64,000 bases of DNA. It comes from an uncultured bacterium (lineage in GTDB: Bacteria; Krumholzibacteriota; Krumholzibacteriia; LZORAL124-64-63). Position 1 is the stretch's first letter; every line of letters starts with the position of its first letter. Position numbers and translations under genes: made by a program. The notes beneath the pieces are model-generated. The model ran no database searches, had not been told where the DNA came from, and was given only the letters and a program-made list of their open reading frames with translations. The stretch spans positions 124,001 to 188,000 of the forward strand of contig CALMJK010000003.1 of assembly GCA_937864225.1 (NCBI GenBank), given 5' to 3'. This document shows positions 1-9,661 of the stretch, one piece after another.

Positions 1-2
1 TC

Positions 3-1055
3 TTCTTCAACGTGATGGGCAGCCATCTGCGTTCGTTGCAGGCCAGGGGCCAGGTGCAGGTGGGACCGACGCCGAGAGCGATCCGCGACGCCGACCTGGG
101 CGCCGCCTTGGCCAAGGCGCGCAGCCTGGAGATTCCGTTCGACCAGTGCATCCTGGCTGTCAATCCGGTGGACTGGGCAGTGGATCGCGTCCGAGGCATC
201 GTGGACCCGCGCGGGCGTCTCGGCAGCCAATTGGAGGTGGAGGCTCACCTCGTCACCGGATCGGGCAGCGTGGTGCGCAACGTCGAGCGGGCGGTGCAGA
301 TGGCGGGCTACGAAGTCGCGGGTCGCGCCGTCGACGTGCTCGCGACCGCCGAGGCGCTTCTCTCGCGGGATGAGCGGGACGAGGGAGTCCTGTTGATCGA
401 CATTGGCGGGCGTTTGACGCAGTGGGCCCTGTTCAGGAGCGGCCGGCCCGCCGCCAGCGGCGCCGTTCCCTGGGGCGGCGCTCATCTGACCGCGGATCTG
501 GCGCATGGCCTACGGGTCAGTCTGTCAGAGGCCGAGCAGATCAAGCGCCAGCGGGGCGTGACCCTGCGCGGGCTGGTCGAGGACGCCGATCCGCTGGCGC
601 TGTTCGAGGAAGAACGCCCGTCCGAGACCCCCGGATTGATCGCCGCGGTGCTCGAGCCCCGCTTGGAAGAGATTTTTAGTCTTGTTCGGAGCGATCTGCG
701 CGAGCCCCGCCTGCTGGCCGGTCTCGGGCGCCTGGTGCTGACGGGGGGGGGCAGTCGCTGCCGGGGCACGGCCGCGCTCGCCGAGGAGGTCTTCGCGCTG
801 CCCGCGGAGTGCCGTTGGCTGCCCGCCGGCGTGTCGGGGTTGGAGCGCCTGAGCGAGGCGTTCTGGGGCACCGCCCTGGGTCTGGCGCGCTGGTCATGTG
901 TGGCCCGCGAGGAACCGCTGGCGGCCGCTGCGGCCGCGGGGGCGCCCGGAGCAGGCTGGGAGGCGGGCGGCGGATCCCCGGTTCTCTGGCGTCGCCTGCG
1001 GGGCATGCTGGTTCGCGCGCAGCGGTCGGAGGCGGACGGACGCCCGGGCGGTTAA
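3..1055 (+). CDS. ftsA: Cell division protein FtsA, 5' end missing
   Basis: FtsA is the actin-like ATPase that tethers FtsZ filaments to the inner membrane and recruits the divisome. The frame is open to the left window edge, so about the first 80 residues are outside. The visible part begins in the conserved GSHLRSL segment and has the 1C-domain region, then the phosphate-binding DIGG and the C-terminal LTGGGS adenosine motif. The tail contains a basic stretch (LWRRLRGMLVRAQ) that could be the membrane-targeting amphipathic helix. A run of nine G encodes the GGG of LTGGG. ftsZ follows on the same strand, as in most dcw clusters. The identity rests on family pattern and synteny. Confidence 0.93.
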   Translation, partial: FFNVMGSHLRSLQARGQVQVGPTPRAIRDADLGAALAKARSLEIPFDQCILAVNPVDWAVDRVRGIVDPRGRLGSQLEVEAHLVTGSGSVVRNVERAVQMAGYEVAGRAVDVLATAEALLSRDERDEGVLLIDIGGRLTQWALFRSGRPAASGAVPWGGAHLTADLAHGLRVSLSEAEQIKRQRGVTLRGLVEDADPLALFEEERPSETPGLIAAVLEPRLEEIFSLVRSDLREPRLLAGLGRLVLTGGGSRCRGTAALAEEVFALPAECRWLPAGVSGLERLSEAFWGTALGLARWSCVAREEPLAAAAAAGAPGAGWEAGGGSPVLWRRLRGMLVRAQRSEADGRPGG

Positions 1056-1162
1056 AAACGTGTTGGCTTGGCTGACATTCGTGTGCTAAAGATGCGGGCG
1101 TCACGGATGGCGCCACGCACTTGATCGCGGCAACCCGACTCACGGACGAGGGGGCGATCGCC

Positions 1163-2575
1163 ATGATGTTTGAGTTCGCGGAGGATTACGAAGAGCTCGC
1201 CAAAATCAGGGTCATCGGGGTCGGCGGGGCCGGTGGCAATGCCGTCAACCGGATGATCGAATCGGGTCTCGGGGGCATCGAATTCATCGCCGTCAATACC
1301 GATGCCCAGGCTCTTCGTCAATCGCGAGCCCACCAAGCGATCCAGATCGGCTGCCAGGTCACTCGGGGCCTCGGTTCGGGAGGCGACCCGGGTGTCGGGC
1401 GTAGGGCCGTGGAAGAGGACGAGGCGACCATCACCGACGCGTTGCACGGCGCCGACATGGTGTTCGTGACCGCCGGCATGGGGGGCGGGACAGGCACGGG
1501 CGCCGCGCCGGTCGTCGCGCGCGTGGCCCGCGAGTTGGGCGCCCTCACCGTGGCCATCGTGACCAAACCGTTCGCGTTCGAGGGGCAGGTCCGCATGCGC
1601 CAGGCCGAAGCCGGCGCGGAAGAGCTGCGCAAGAACGTCGACACGATGATCATGATCCCGAATCAGCGACTGCTGGAGGTCGTGCCCCCGACCACCACCA
1701 TGCGCGATGCGTTCCGCGTGGCCGACAACGTGCTCTACGAGGCGACTCGCGGCATCTACGAGATCATCTCACGCCCGAATCTGGTGAATCTCGATTTCGC
1801 GGACGTGCGGTCCGTCATGAAGGGCATGGGCGTGGCCCTCATGGGCACCGGGCGCGCCACCGGAGAGCAGCGCGCCGAAGCGGCGGCGCAGGCGGCCATC
1901 AGCTCGCCGTTGCTGGAGAATGTCCACATCAGGGGTTCCCGCGCGGTGCTCGTCAACCTGACGGGCGCCGACCTCGGCATCGACGAGGTCAGCCGCGCCA
2001 TGAACCTCATCCAGGACGCGGTGGGACCGCAAGCCCACATCATTTTCGGCTACGGGCTGGACGAGTCGCTCGGCGAAACGCTGCAGGTGACGGTCATCGC
2101 GACGGGCTACGATGCCGCGCTGGACGAGGCGCCACGCGCCGGCGCAAGCGTGGCCCACGCGCAGGCGCTGTCTCCGTCGCCATCGCCACGCACGGCGGCG
2201 CGAGTCGATGACAAGCCCCCGGCCGAATTGACTTGGCCCGATCCGGCGCCGGAACCTCTGGCAGCCGCACTGCCTCCGCTGCGCGAGTTCGAGCGGCCGC
2301 TTGCCGCCCCGGCCGAACAGCTGGCCTTCGCGGCCGCGTCCGGCGGTGCCGATCGCACGGTCGAGGTTGCCGCCGCGGCGCGCTCCGCGACGCTCTCCGC
2401 TTTCCTGACTCCGCTCGAGTCGGAACCGAGTCAGCGGCAGCCTGCCGCCCCGGCCGCGGCCGGGGCGCCCGCGCTGCCCACTGCGCCTCAAACCGGCCGG
2501 GGAACGCCGTTTCTGAGCGACACGTTGCTGGCGGATCTGAACGAGCCCGCCTACACGCGCAAGTACCTCGACTGA
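1163..2575 (+). CDS. ftsZ: Cell division protein FtsZ
   Basis: FtsZ is the tubulin-like GTPase that assembles the cytokinetic ring. The protein is 471 residues from the ATG at 1163, which has an AGGGGG ribosome site eight bases upstream; a TTG at 1121 is in frame but has no such site. The nucleotide fold starts at GVGGAGGNAVNRM (about residues 19-31) and the tubulin signature GGGTGTG lies at 107-113. After the globular core (to about residue 320) comes a proline- and alanine-rich linker of about 130 residues, then a conserved-looking C-terminal peptide (DLNEPAYTRKYLD) that would bind FtsA. It lies about 110 bases behind ftsA. Confidence 0.98.
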   Translation: MMFEFAEDYEELAKIRVIGVGGAGGNAVNRMIESGLGGIEFIAVNTDAQALRQSRAHQAIQIGCQVTRGLGSGGDPGVGRRAVEEDEATITDALHGADMVFVTAGMGGGTGTGAAPVVARVARELGALTVAIVTKPFAFEGQVRMRQAEAGAEELRKNVDTMIMIPNQRLLEVVPPTTTMRDAFRVADNVLYEATRGIYEIISRPNLVNLDFADVRSVMKGMGVALMGTGRATGEQRAEAAAQAAISSPLLENVHIRGSRAVLVNLTGADLGIDEVSRAMNLIQDAVGPQAHIIFGYGLDESLGETLQVTVIATGYDAALDEAPRAGASVAHAQALSPSPSPRTAARVDDKPPAELTWPDPAPEPLAAALPPLREFERPLAAPAEQLAFAAASGGADRTVEVAAAARSATLSAFLTPLESEPSQRQPAAPAAAGAPALPTAPQTGRGTPFLSDTLLADLNEPAYTRKYLD

Positions 2576-2629
2576 GGCGCTTGGCGAGCGACCACTTGAC
2601 GGGGGACGCCGGCTCCGGGAGCGGTTGCC

Positions 2630-4291
2630 ATGTCGCTGATCGGCAAACTTTTGGGCCGCCACGCCGGCGATCCGTACGCGGAAGGCATCGCGCTGTTCGA
2701 GGCGGGTCGCTTCGCCGAGGCGGCGGAGCGGCTGCGGGGCGCGACCTCGCGTCAGCGCGGCACGGGCGCCGGTTCGCTGGCCGCCTTCTATCGCCGACAG
2801 GCCCTGACGGGGGAGGGGCGGCGCCTGTTGCGCGAGGGGCGCGCGGCTGCCGCGATCCCTTTCCTGTCCGAGGCTGCGGCGGAGTGGGACCGCTTCCCCG
2901 ATCTGCTGTGCCTGCTCGGCTTGTCTCAAGCGCTGGCGGGCGCTTGGGGCGACGCCTTGGCCACGGCCGGTCAGGCGCTGCGCTGCAATCCGGACTACAT
3001 CGAGGCGCGGTTGCTGGAGGCTGCCGCGCTGGCCCGACTCGGCCGGCCGCGGGACGCCGCCGCGAGCCTGGACAAACTGTGCGAATCCGGACGCCGCGTC
3101 GACCATGCCCTCATCGACGAGTTCGCGCGCCCTGAAGGCTACGACGCTGCGACGCTTCCCTCCCAGCTGGAGGAGTGGCTGACCCGCTTGGCGGACGGGC
3201 CGATCCCCGACGCCGACATGGCGTCGGCGATCGCGCTCTGCCGAGCCGGCAGGTGGGAGGACGGGGTCGCCGGTTTGCGCCAGCTCTGCGTCCAGCGGCC
3301 CCATTGGCCTGACTATCGCGTGAAATTAGCGGCGGCGCTCTTTCAGACCGACCGAAACGACGAGGCCTTGACCGAAGTGGACTGTGCCCTCGCGCTCAAT
3401 CCGCGCTACGGCACGGCGGCGACCCTGAAGGCGCTGGTGCTGGCCGACCAGGGCCGCTTCGTGGAAGCGCGCGCGGTCATGCAGGCCCACCCTCCGCAAC
3501 CCGCGACCGGCGGCAACCCGCACGAAGCGCTATTCGCCGCGTACTTGGCGGCCGTGCTGGCGCTCTTGACCGGATGCTGCGAGGAGGCGTTGCGGGTTTT
3601 GGCCGCCTACGACGACCTCACGCTGACTTTTCCTCGCGGGGAATTGGCGCGTGCCGCGGCGGAGGATCTGCTGGGACGCGAAACCAACGCCGCTCAACGC
3701 CTGGCGGCGCTGGTCGCCGCCTGGCCCGCCGATGCAGACTATGCCCACCTGCACGCTTGCCAACTGATGCGGGGCGGGGATTTGGCCGCAGCCGAGCGCG
3801 CGCTCGGACGTTGGCCGGCTTGGGAGGGCGATGTGACGGATCATCGTCCGCTCTTGCTCGCGGCGCAGTTGGCCGTGGCTCGAGGGAGGCGCCCTGCCGC
3901 GCCCGAGGTTGCCAGCGAGCCGGACGTCGCGCTCGCCCTGCGGTACCTGGCACTACGCGCCCAGGCGCAGAGGGGGGAGTGGGCGCAAGTGGAGACGCAG
4001 GTCGCGCTACTGTGGCGCGACGGCTGGCGCACGGAGCGGGTGGCGCTGCTCTACCTGTCCGCTCTGGCCGCGCGCGGCGACGGAGGGTCATTGTCCGCCG
4101 ACTGGACCGCGCCGACGGTCGTTCCCGAATCCGCGCTGACGCAGTTGATCTGGTTGCTCAACAGTGCGGGACGGGTCGAGGAGGCTCTTGAGGTCTGCCG
4201 GAGGCATCGGATCCTGCACGGCGAAGATTTGCGCTGGCACTGGCTGTGGCCGCCATTCTGGCTGGCTCCGGTCAGACGCTGGATCGGGTGA
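2630..4291 (+). CDS. Cytoplasmic TPR-repeat protein
   Basis: A 553-residue protein built largely of tetratricopeptide repeats. Helical pairs of the pattern AxxLxxxGRxxEA recur from residue 15 onward (YAEGIALFEAGRFAEAAERL, then DCALALNPRYGTAATLKALV). There is no signal peptide or membrane segment, so it is probably cytoplasmic and acts as a protein-interaction scaffold. It begins 54 bases after ftsZ on the same strand and could be cotranscribed with it, but no division-specific motif is visible. The partner is unknown. Confidence 0.8.
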   Translation: MSLIGKLLGRHAGDPYAEGIALFEAGRFAEAAERLRGATSRQRGTGAGSLAAFYRRQALTGEGRRLLREGRAAAAIPFLSEAAAEWDRFPDLLCLLGLSQALAGAWGDALATAGQALRCNPDYIEARLLEAAALARLGRPRDAAASLDKLCESGRRVDHALIDEFARPEGYDAATLPSQLEEWLTRLADGPIPDADMASAIALCRAGRWEDGVAGLRQLCVQRPHWPDYRVKLAAALFQTDRNDEALTEVDCALALNPRYGTAATLKALVLADQGRFVEARAVMQAHPPQPATGGNPHEALFAAYLAAVLALLTGCCEEALRVLAAYDDLTLTFPRGELARAAAEDLLGRETNAAQRLAALVAAWPADADYAHLHACQLMRGGDLAAAERALGRWPAWEGDVTDHRPLLLAAQLAVARGRRPAAPEVASEPDVALALRYLALRAQAQRGEWAQVETQVALLWRDGWRTERVALLYLSALAARGDGGSLSADWTAPTVVPESALTQLIWLLNSAGRVEEALEVCRRHRILHGEDLRWHWLWPPFWLAPVRRWIG

Positions 4292-4315
4292 GACGATTTT
4301 GTCGTGCGTGGCGTC

Positions 4316-4708
4316 TCAGGCGCGAGAGTGGGACGCGATGACCCGGCGCAGCGTGGCGTCCAGGTCCTCGATGTCGAACGGCTTGGTGAGATAGGCGTCC
4401 GCCAGGTAATTGCGCCCGCGCCGGCGGTTCCGGTCGTCCTGGGAAGCCGTGAGGATCACCACCGGCACGCTCGCGCTGCGCGCCAGCGAGCGGATTCTCT
4501 TGAGAAGCTCGAAGCCGTCCATGACCGGCAGCATCAGATCGAGCACGATGCAATCGGGGAGTTCTTGCTGGAGAGCGGCGAAGCCCGCGACGCCGTCTTT
4601 GGCCGTGACGACCCGGTAGCCGCGACGCTCCAGCTGGAGGGTCATGACCCGGCTGAGGCTCGGGTTATCCTCCACCACCAGCACGCTCACCTTTTCTCCG
4701 TCGTTCAT
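4316..4708 (-). CDS. Stand-alone response regulator receiver protein
   Basis: A 130-residue single receiver domain. It has the acidic pair in VLVVEDN, the phospho-acceptor Asp in IVLDLMLPVMDG, the switch Thr in VVILTAS and the Lys in LTKPFD. There is no output domain, so it presumably works by protein-protein contact or in a phosphorelay. The ATG at 4708 is preceded by AGGAGG ten bases upstream; the frame continues further upstream but only as non-coding extension. No histidine kinase is adjacent. It converges with the TPR gene ending at 4291 and diverges from the TPR-parvulin gene. Confidence 0.93.
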   Translation of the reverse strand: MNDGEKVSVLVVEDNPSLSRVMTLQLERRGYRVVTAKDGVAGFAALQQELPDCIVLDLMLPVMDGFELLKRIRSLARSASVPVVILTASQDDRNRRRGRNYLADAYLTKPFDIEDLDATLRRVIASHSRA

Positions 4709-4826
4709 GCCGCTGGGGCCTCCTGCTCGCCGAGCCTGCTGGGAACCGGCGCGGTGGACGGTTGTACTCGCAGCTGTTATCGTCTGGTGACAGCCATTCT
4801 GAAGGGAAATTCGCGGGAGCGTCGCC

Positions 4827-6308
4827 GTGCCAACACCGCCAGCTTTCCGTCGTGGTGCCGGGGCCGGGTCGGCCATCGTCCTGGCGGCGATGGTGTTGCC
4901 CCTCGTGCTGGGGCCCAGTGCCGGTTTGGCCCAATCCGGCGCGGCATCCGGAGGGGCGGACCCTTGCTCAGAGGGATTGCGGCTGTTTCGCGCGCGCGAC
5001 CATGCGGCCGCCGAGCCGGCCTTGCGGCGCTGCGCGGAAACCAATTCCTCCCCCGAGGCTCTGGTCGCGTTGGCCGCGATCGCGTCACTGTCCAAGCGTT
5101 CCGCCGAGGCGAGCGACTTCGCCGCCCGGGCGGTGGAGCTCGACTCCACGTCGGTCGAGGCCCGCTATTGGCTGGGCAGAGCCTTGCTGCAGAGGGGGGA
5201 CCGCGCGCAGGCTGGTCGCGAGTGGGAGAAGGCCCTGCGGCTGTCCACCGACCACCCCGGCGTGCTGGAAGGGCTGGCGCGATTGGCCATCGACGCCGGG
5301 GAAACCGCGAAGGCCTACGGACTGTTGACACAGCTCGTTCGCACCGGCCAGGCCGAGGGCTGGACGCACCGTCTGCTCGCCGACCTGGCGCGTCGCAAAC
5401 GGATGTGGGGCGATGCCTTGCGTCACTGGCGCGACGCGATGGGGGCCGAAGGGGAAGACGCGGCGTCTTTGTTGACCGCGGGCGAGTTGGCCATCCTGGC
5501 CGGGGACACGACGGTGGCCGTCGAATCGACGCGCAAGGCCGTGGCGCTTGAAGCGACGGCGACGACCTTGGCGGGGCTGGGCGAGGCGCTGTTTGCCGCA
5601 CGGCGCTACGAGGAGGCGGCAACGAGGTTGCAACGCGCGGTGGATCTGGCGCCGGACGATGCGCGCAGTCTGTTCAATTTGGCGAATGTGCTGGAGCTGC
5701 TGGATCGCAGCGATGAGGCCGAGCCGCACTTTCACCGCTTCGTCGAACTGGCTCCGGACGACGCCATCGGGCGTTTCAACTACGGCATCCATTTGGACAA
5801 GCGCGGACGGCTCGTGGAAGCGTTGGCCCAAGTGGAGGCCGCGGTTCGGCTGGCGCCGGACATGATGACCGCTCAGGTCGTCCGCGCCCGCTTGCTGGAG
5901 AGCCTGGAGCGCTGGGATGAGGCGGCTGCCGCGATCGACGCGTTGCTGCGCCACGCCCCCGAGGACAGTGTGCAACTTGGGCAGTGGCGGGCGAGCGTCG
6001 TGGACAGGCGCGACGAGGAAGCGCGGGCGCACCGGTTGGGGTTGTTGCATCTGCTGCACATCGTCACCGCCGATACGGCCTCCGTGCGTCAGATTGGCGC
6101 GGAACTGCGGGCGGGCGCCGATTTCACCGTGCTGGCCACCCGGTTCAGTTTCGGACCGACGGCGGCGCAGGGGGGGGACATCGGGCGCGTTTCCCCGGCC
6201 GACTTGGTCGAGCCCTTGCGCACGGCCGTGCAGAACCTGCAAGTCGAGGAAACAACGCCCCCGCTGGAGGCGCGGGGGCTGTGGCATTTCTTCAAGCGGG
6301 TCCGGTGA
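4827..6308 (+). CDS. Exported TPR protein with a C-terminal parvulin-type PPIase domain
   Basis: A 493-residue protein starting at a GTG with GGGAG seven bases upstream. Residues 1-35 look like a signal peptide (hydrophobic core AIVLAAMVLPLVLGPSAG, cut near LAQS). About 350 residues of TPR helices follow. The last 90 residues resemble a parvulin (PpiC/rotamase) fold: LLHIV, then GADFTVLATRFSFGPTAAQ, GGDIG and GLWHFF, keeping both histidines expected of the active site. The likely role is an envelope folding or assembly factor whose TPRs hold the client. The fusion is unusual, and the parvulin part is divergent enough that catalytic activity is uncertain. Confidence 0.75.
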   Translation: MPTPPAFRRGAGAGSAIVLAAMVLPLVLGPSAGLAQSGAASGGADPCSEGLRLFRARDHAAAEPALRRCAETNSSPEALVALAAIASLSKRSAEASDFAARAVELDSTSVEARYWLGRALLQRGDRAQAGREWEKALRLSTDHPGVLEGLARLAIDAGETAKAYGLLTQLVRTGQAEGWTHRLLADLARRKRMWGDALRHWRDAMGAEGEDAASLLTAGELAILAGDTTVAVESTRKAVALEATATTLAGLGEALFAARRYEEAATRLQRAVDLAPDDARSLFNLANVLELLDRSDEAEPHFHRFVELAPDDAIGRFNYGIHLDKRGRLVEALAQVEAAVRLAPDMMTAQVVRARLLESLERWDEAAAAIDALLRHAPEDSVQLGQWRASVVDRRDEEARAHRLGLLHLLHIVTADTASVRQIGAELRAGADFTVLATRFSFGPTAAQGGDIGRVSPADLVEPLRTAVQNLQVEETTPPLEARGLWHFFKRVR

Positions 6309-6319
6309 GCGGAGCGAGA

Positions 6320-6514
6320 TCAGGCGACTTTGCGAAAGCCCGGGGTGCGCAGGCAGCGGGTGCAGACGTAGCCCCGGCGCACCTTGCCGTCCGCCATCTC
6401 GTACCGGATGCGCTGCAAGTTCGGCAGCCAACGGTGCCGGGAGACGTTGTGCGCATGGCTTATGCGATTGCCGTACTGCGGACCCTTCCCGCAGACAGAA
6501 CACTTCCTGCTCAT
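6320..6514 (-). CDS. rpmB: 50S ribosomal protein L28
   Basis: A 64-residue L28. It begins [16 protein letters not shown] and carries two CxxC pairs (CSVC and CTRC), so this is the zinc-binding C+ form. The conserved HAHN segment and the C-terminal RTPGFRKVA are typical of the family. GGGAGGA precedes the ATG, and a clear promoter (TTGCCG-N17-TATATT) lies upstream on the same strand. The gene stands alone here, without rpmG. Confidence 0.97.
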   Translation of the reverse strand: MSRKCSVCGKGPQYGNRISHAHNVSRHRWLPNLQRIRYEMADGKVRRGYVCTRCLRTPGFRKVA

Positions 6515-6553
6515 GATTTGCGTCCTCCCCAACCGGCCACAGGCAGAACGAAC

Positions 6554-6582
6554 AATATAACATGGTCTGAGCGGCCCGGCAA
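6554..6582 (-). promoter_or_regulatory. Housekeeping promoter of rpmB
   Basis: On the minus strand, -35 TTGCCG (6577-6582) and -10 TATATT (6554-6559) are separated by exactly 17 bases. The start of transcription would fall about 30 bases before the rpmB ATG. It is the most AT-rich spot in this divergent gap. Confidence 0.65.
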
Positions 6583-6645
6583 GGACTTTGCGGCGGCTTT
6601 CGCCAATGGCCAAGGCGGCTGGGCGGCGGCCGCCAAGAGGCGGGC

Positions 6646-8733
6646 ATGAAGGGCGCCGTGGTCTGGGACACCCCGGCGCAGTACCTGCGCGGCGTCGGAC
6701 CTGTGCGGGCCCGAGCGCTGGCGCGTCTGGGCATCGCGACGGCGGGCGACCTACTGCAGCACTATCCGCGCCGCTGGTTCGACCGCAGCAGCCTCTCCTC
6801 AATCCGATCCTGCCAGCCGGGACACGAAGTCACGGTGGAGGGGGAGGTGTTGACGGCGAGCGAGCGCCGCATTTCCCGGGGCCGCACTTTGCAGGCGGTC
6901 ACCCTCCGGGACGACGGCGGCGGCACGTTGATTCTGGTCTGGTTCAACCAGAGCTTCCTGCTCAGGCAACTCCGTCCCGGCCTGCGCCTCATGTGCAGCG
7001 GCATTCCCCAAGCCCATGCAGGTCGCTTGCAGATCGCGCACCCTGATTGGGCCGTGCTCGATCGCGGGGCCGATCACCTGCACACCGGACGTCTGGTTCC
7101 GCAATACCCGCTGACGCGCGGTTTGGGCCAGCACTGGCTGCGCCGCTTGATCCACGACACGCTCGGGCCGGTGTCGGCGGATCTGCAGGAGACCCTGCCG
7201 GAGGCGCTGCGTCAGCGCCAGGAGCTGTGTTCGCGCGCGGAGGCGCTGTGGGGCATCCACTTCCCCGCTTCGCCCCTGGAACGGGATCGGGCCCAGAAGC
7301 GGCTCGTCTACGAAGAGATCCTGTTGATTCAGCTCCTGATGGCGGTGCGCCGACGAGGACTGGCGGTGCGAGCCGGGCTGCGTCTCGAACGACCGGGCGA
7401 TCTGACGCGTCGTCTGGTCACGTCGCTGCCCTTCGAGTTGACGCGGGCGCAACGCCGCGTGCTGGCCGAGATCCTGGCCGATCTGCGTTCCGGGCGGGTC
7501 ATGCACAGATTGCTGCAGGGCGACGTCGGCTCCGGCAAGACGCTGGTCGCGCTCATCGCGGCGCTGTTCGTGATCGAACAGGGTTGGCAGGCGTTGCTGC
7601 TGGCGCCGACCGAAATCCTCGCGGAGCAGCACGGAGCCAATCTGACACGCTTGGCAGCGCCGCTGGGTGTCACGGTCGAGACCCTGACCGGAGGCACCGC
7701 GGCGGCGACCCGCCGCGCGATCCTGGTCTCGGCGGGACGAGGCGAGGTGGATCTGCTCGTGGGGACGCACGCCCTGCTGCAGGAGGTCGTGCGACTGCCT
7801 CGCCTGGGACTTGCCGTGGTCGACGAACAGCATCGCTTCGGGGTTTTGCAGCGGGGAAGGGTGGCGGCTGCGGTCGACGGCGGACAGGCGCCGCACGTAC
7901 TCGTCATGAGCGCGACGCCGATCCCGCGCAGTCTCGCGCTCACGCTCTACGGAGACCTCGATCTATCCTGGCTCGACGAGATGCCTCCTGGCCGTCGTCC
8001 GGCGCACACGCACGTCACGCCGTCGGAACAAGAGGCGCAGGTGTACGAGAGCATGGCCGCAATCCTTCGCGACGGACGGCAGGGCTTCATCGTTTTCCCG
8101 GTCATCGAGGACACGGCCGGCAGCGATCTGCGGGCCGCCAAGGTCGAGTATGAGCGCCTGGCGGCCGGACCCTTCCGCGAATTCCGGGTGGCGCTCCTGC
8201 ACGGGCGGCTGTCCGCGCGCGAGAAGAGCGCCATCATGAGCAGCTTCGCGAGCGGCAGTTGCGACCTGCTGGTGGCGACGACCGTCGTCGAGGTGGGACT
8301 CGACGTGCCCAACGCGACGGTGATGGCGGTGTATCACCCGGAGAGGTTCGGTTTGGCGCAGCTTCATCAGCTGCGGGGACGGATCGGGCGCGGAGCCGAA
8401 CGATCCGACTGCTGGTTGTTGGTGGATCCGTGGGTGGGGGTCGAGGCGCGCGAGCGCATCGCAATCTTCGCCGCGACCCACGACGGTTTCCGGCTGGCGG
8501 AGGAGGATCTGCGCCGGCGGGGCCCCGGCGATGCCCTCGGCGTCCGCCAACACGGCGAACCGGGTTTCCGGCTGGCCAACCCGCTGCGCGACAATGCGAT
8601 CGTCAAGGCCTGCGTCGAGGACGCAGGAGCGTTGCTGGCCCAGGATCCGGATCTGCGCGACCTGGAACATCGCGAGTTGCGACTGGCCGTCGAGCGCGGC
8701 CTGACGCAGCCAAGACCGGCGGCCGCCGGCTGA
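6646..8733 (+). CDS. recG: ATP-dependent DNA helicase RecG
   Basis: RecG remodels stalled replication forks and branch-migrates Holliday junctions. The 695-residue protein has the N-terminal wedge/OB domain ([25 protein letters not shown]), then superfamily 2 motifs: Walker A GDVGSGKT near residue 295, the DEQH box VVDEQHRFG near 390, [12 protein letters not shown], and the C-terminal QLRGRIGRG of motif VI followed by the RecG-typical [14 protein letters not shown]. Length and order match the family. A weak hairpin follows the stop. Confidence 0.97.
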   Translation: MKGAVVWDTPAQYLRGVGPVRARALARLGIATAGDLLQHYPRRWFDRSSLSSIRSCQPGHEVTVEGEVLTASERRISRGRTLQAVTLRDDGGGTLILVWFNQSFLLRQLRPGLRLMCSGIPQAHAGRLQIAHPDWAVLDRGADHLHTGRLVPQYPLTRGLGQHWLRRLIHDTLGPVSADLQETLPEALRQRQELCSRAEALWGIHFPASPLERDRAQKRLVYEEILLIQLLMAVRRRGLAVRAGLRLERPGDLTRRLVTSLPFELTRAQRRVLAEILADLRSGRVMHRLLQGDVGSGKTLVALIAALFVIEQGWQALLLAPTEILAEQHGANLTRLAAPLGVTVETLTGGTAAATRRAILVSAGRGEVDLLVGTHALLQEVVRLPRLGLAVVDEQHRFGVLQRGRVAAAVDGGQAPHVLVMSATPIPRSLALTLYGDLDLSWLDEMPPGRRPAHTHVTPSEQEAQVYESMAAILRDGRQGFIVFPVIEDTAGSDLRAAKVEYERLAAGPFREFRVALLHGRLSAREKSAIMSSFASGSCDLLVATTVVEVGLDVPNATVMAVYHPERFGLAQLHQLRGRIGRGAERSDCWLLVDPWVGVEARERIAIFAATHDGFRLAEEDLRRRGPGDALGVRQHGEPGFRLANPLRDNAIVKACVEDAGALLAQDPDLRDLEHRELRLAVERGLTQPRPAAAG

Positions 8734-8748
8734 CCGGAGCGGCGCAAT

Positions 8749-8770
8749 TCCCTCAAGCGAGGGATCTTCC
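8749..8770 (+). terminator. Weak hairpin after recG
   Basis: A six-base-pair stem (TCCCTC/GAGGGA) with an AAGC loop is followed by TCTTCC. The U tract is poor, so this may be only a partial terminator. Confidence 0.35.
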
Positions 8771-8919
8771 GGACGATCAAGGGAGTGGCAAGGAACCGCG
8801 GCGCCGCCGCGTCGGACGGCGCCACACGTCGGGCGGTCGTGAATGACCGGCCGGTCGAGCGCCGAGATTCGACCCGGATTCACGCCATGAGCGGGGAACC
8901 GTATGGATCGCCAGGTCGA

Positions 8920-8949
8920 GTGCCCCGGAATCGTGAGCCGGTGTATGAT
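8920..8949 (+). promoter_or_regulatory. Candidate promoter of the zinc-ribbon gene
   Basis: GTGCCC (8920-8925) and TATGAT (8944-8949) are spaced by 18 bases, about 20 bases before the start at 8971. The -35 is imperfect, so this is tentative. Confidence 0.35.
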
Positions 8950-8970
8950 GGATCGAGGAGGTCACGAGAA

Positions 8971-9645
8971 ATGATCATTTCCTGCTCAGGGTGCCAGACC
9001 CGTTATCGGCTGGACGACGCGCGGGTCCCGCGGCGCCGCATCAGGGTCCGTTGCCCGCGCTGCGCGAGCGTCTTCCCGCTCGATGGTACGCAGTCCGCGC
9101 AGGTCGCGCCCGGCGACGATTCGCTCGTCATCGAACGGACGGGAACGGGCGTGTTCGGCGAGAAGCGTCGGGAGGCGACTCCTGCCGCCACCGCGCCGCG
9201 CACGCCTGAGCCGGCAGTCGAGCAACCGGCCGCTGGCGAGGCGGCTGCTTCCGCGCGGCAGGCGGCGTCCGTGGGCCCCACGGTCCAACCGTCGCCGACC
9301 TTCGAGCGCGTGGCGGCGCGTCCGGCGGATGCCGCCGCGGCGGTGATCGTCGAGCCGTCGCCCGAGACCGGCAGTGCCGTGGAGAGCGAAGGACGGTCGC
9401 GGCGCGAGCGTCCCGACAAGGCACGGCGTCTGGCGAGGGCGCTCGTCTCGGACATCCTGGTCTACAACCGCGAGGCGCGGGACAGGGCTCTGCAGAATGG
9501 CAATCTCATCGAAGCCCTCGGGCCGGAGATCAAGAAATCCTGGGAGCTCTACAAGGAGCGCGTGACTCCCGAAGTCGCCAACAGCACCTCGCACTTCCGA
9601 GACGCGCTGAACGACATCCTGGCCGAGGGCCAGAAGGTGTTCTGA
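8971..9645 (+). CDS. MJ0042-type zinc-ribbon protein
   Basis: A 224-residue protein. Residues 1-35 form an MJ0042/zinc-finger N-terminal domain with cysteines at 5, 8, 28 and 31 (CSGC and CPRC). A low-complexity Ala/Pro/Glu-rich linker of about 100 residues follows. The C-terminal 75 residues are helical and conserved-looking (ALVSDILVYNREARDRAL, then EIKKSWELYKERVTP), as in similar proteins of deltaproteobacteria and FCB relatives. AGGAGG lies nine bases before the ATG; the frame upstream to 8785 lacks coding character. The function is unknown. It is followed by the GHKL ATPase after 16 bases, probably in one transcript. Confidence 0.8.
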   Translation: MIISCSGCQTRYRLDDARVPRRRIRVRCPRCASVFPLDGTQSAQVAPGDDSLVIERTGTGVFGEKRREATPAATAPRTPEPAVEQPAAGEAAASARQAASVGPTVQPSPTFERVAARPADAAAAVIVEPSPETGSAVESEGRSRRERPDKARRLARALVSDILVYNREARDRALQNGNLIEALGPEIKKSWELYKERVTPEVANSTSHFRDALNDILAEGQKVF

Positions 9646-9661
9646 GGGAGCGTCGCGTCGC

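Noticed and set aside
742-750. Run of nine G in ftsA as a possible phase-variation tract
   Set aside because: It encodes the conserved LTGGG motif and the frame continues normally. A slippage role would have no support from neighbouring sequence.
1769-3304. Open frame of 511 codons on the minus strand across ftsZ and the TPR gene
   Set aside because: It crosses an intergenic gap and overlaps two recognised genes; shadow frame.
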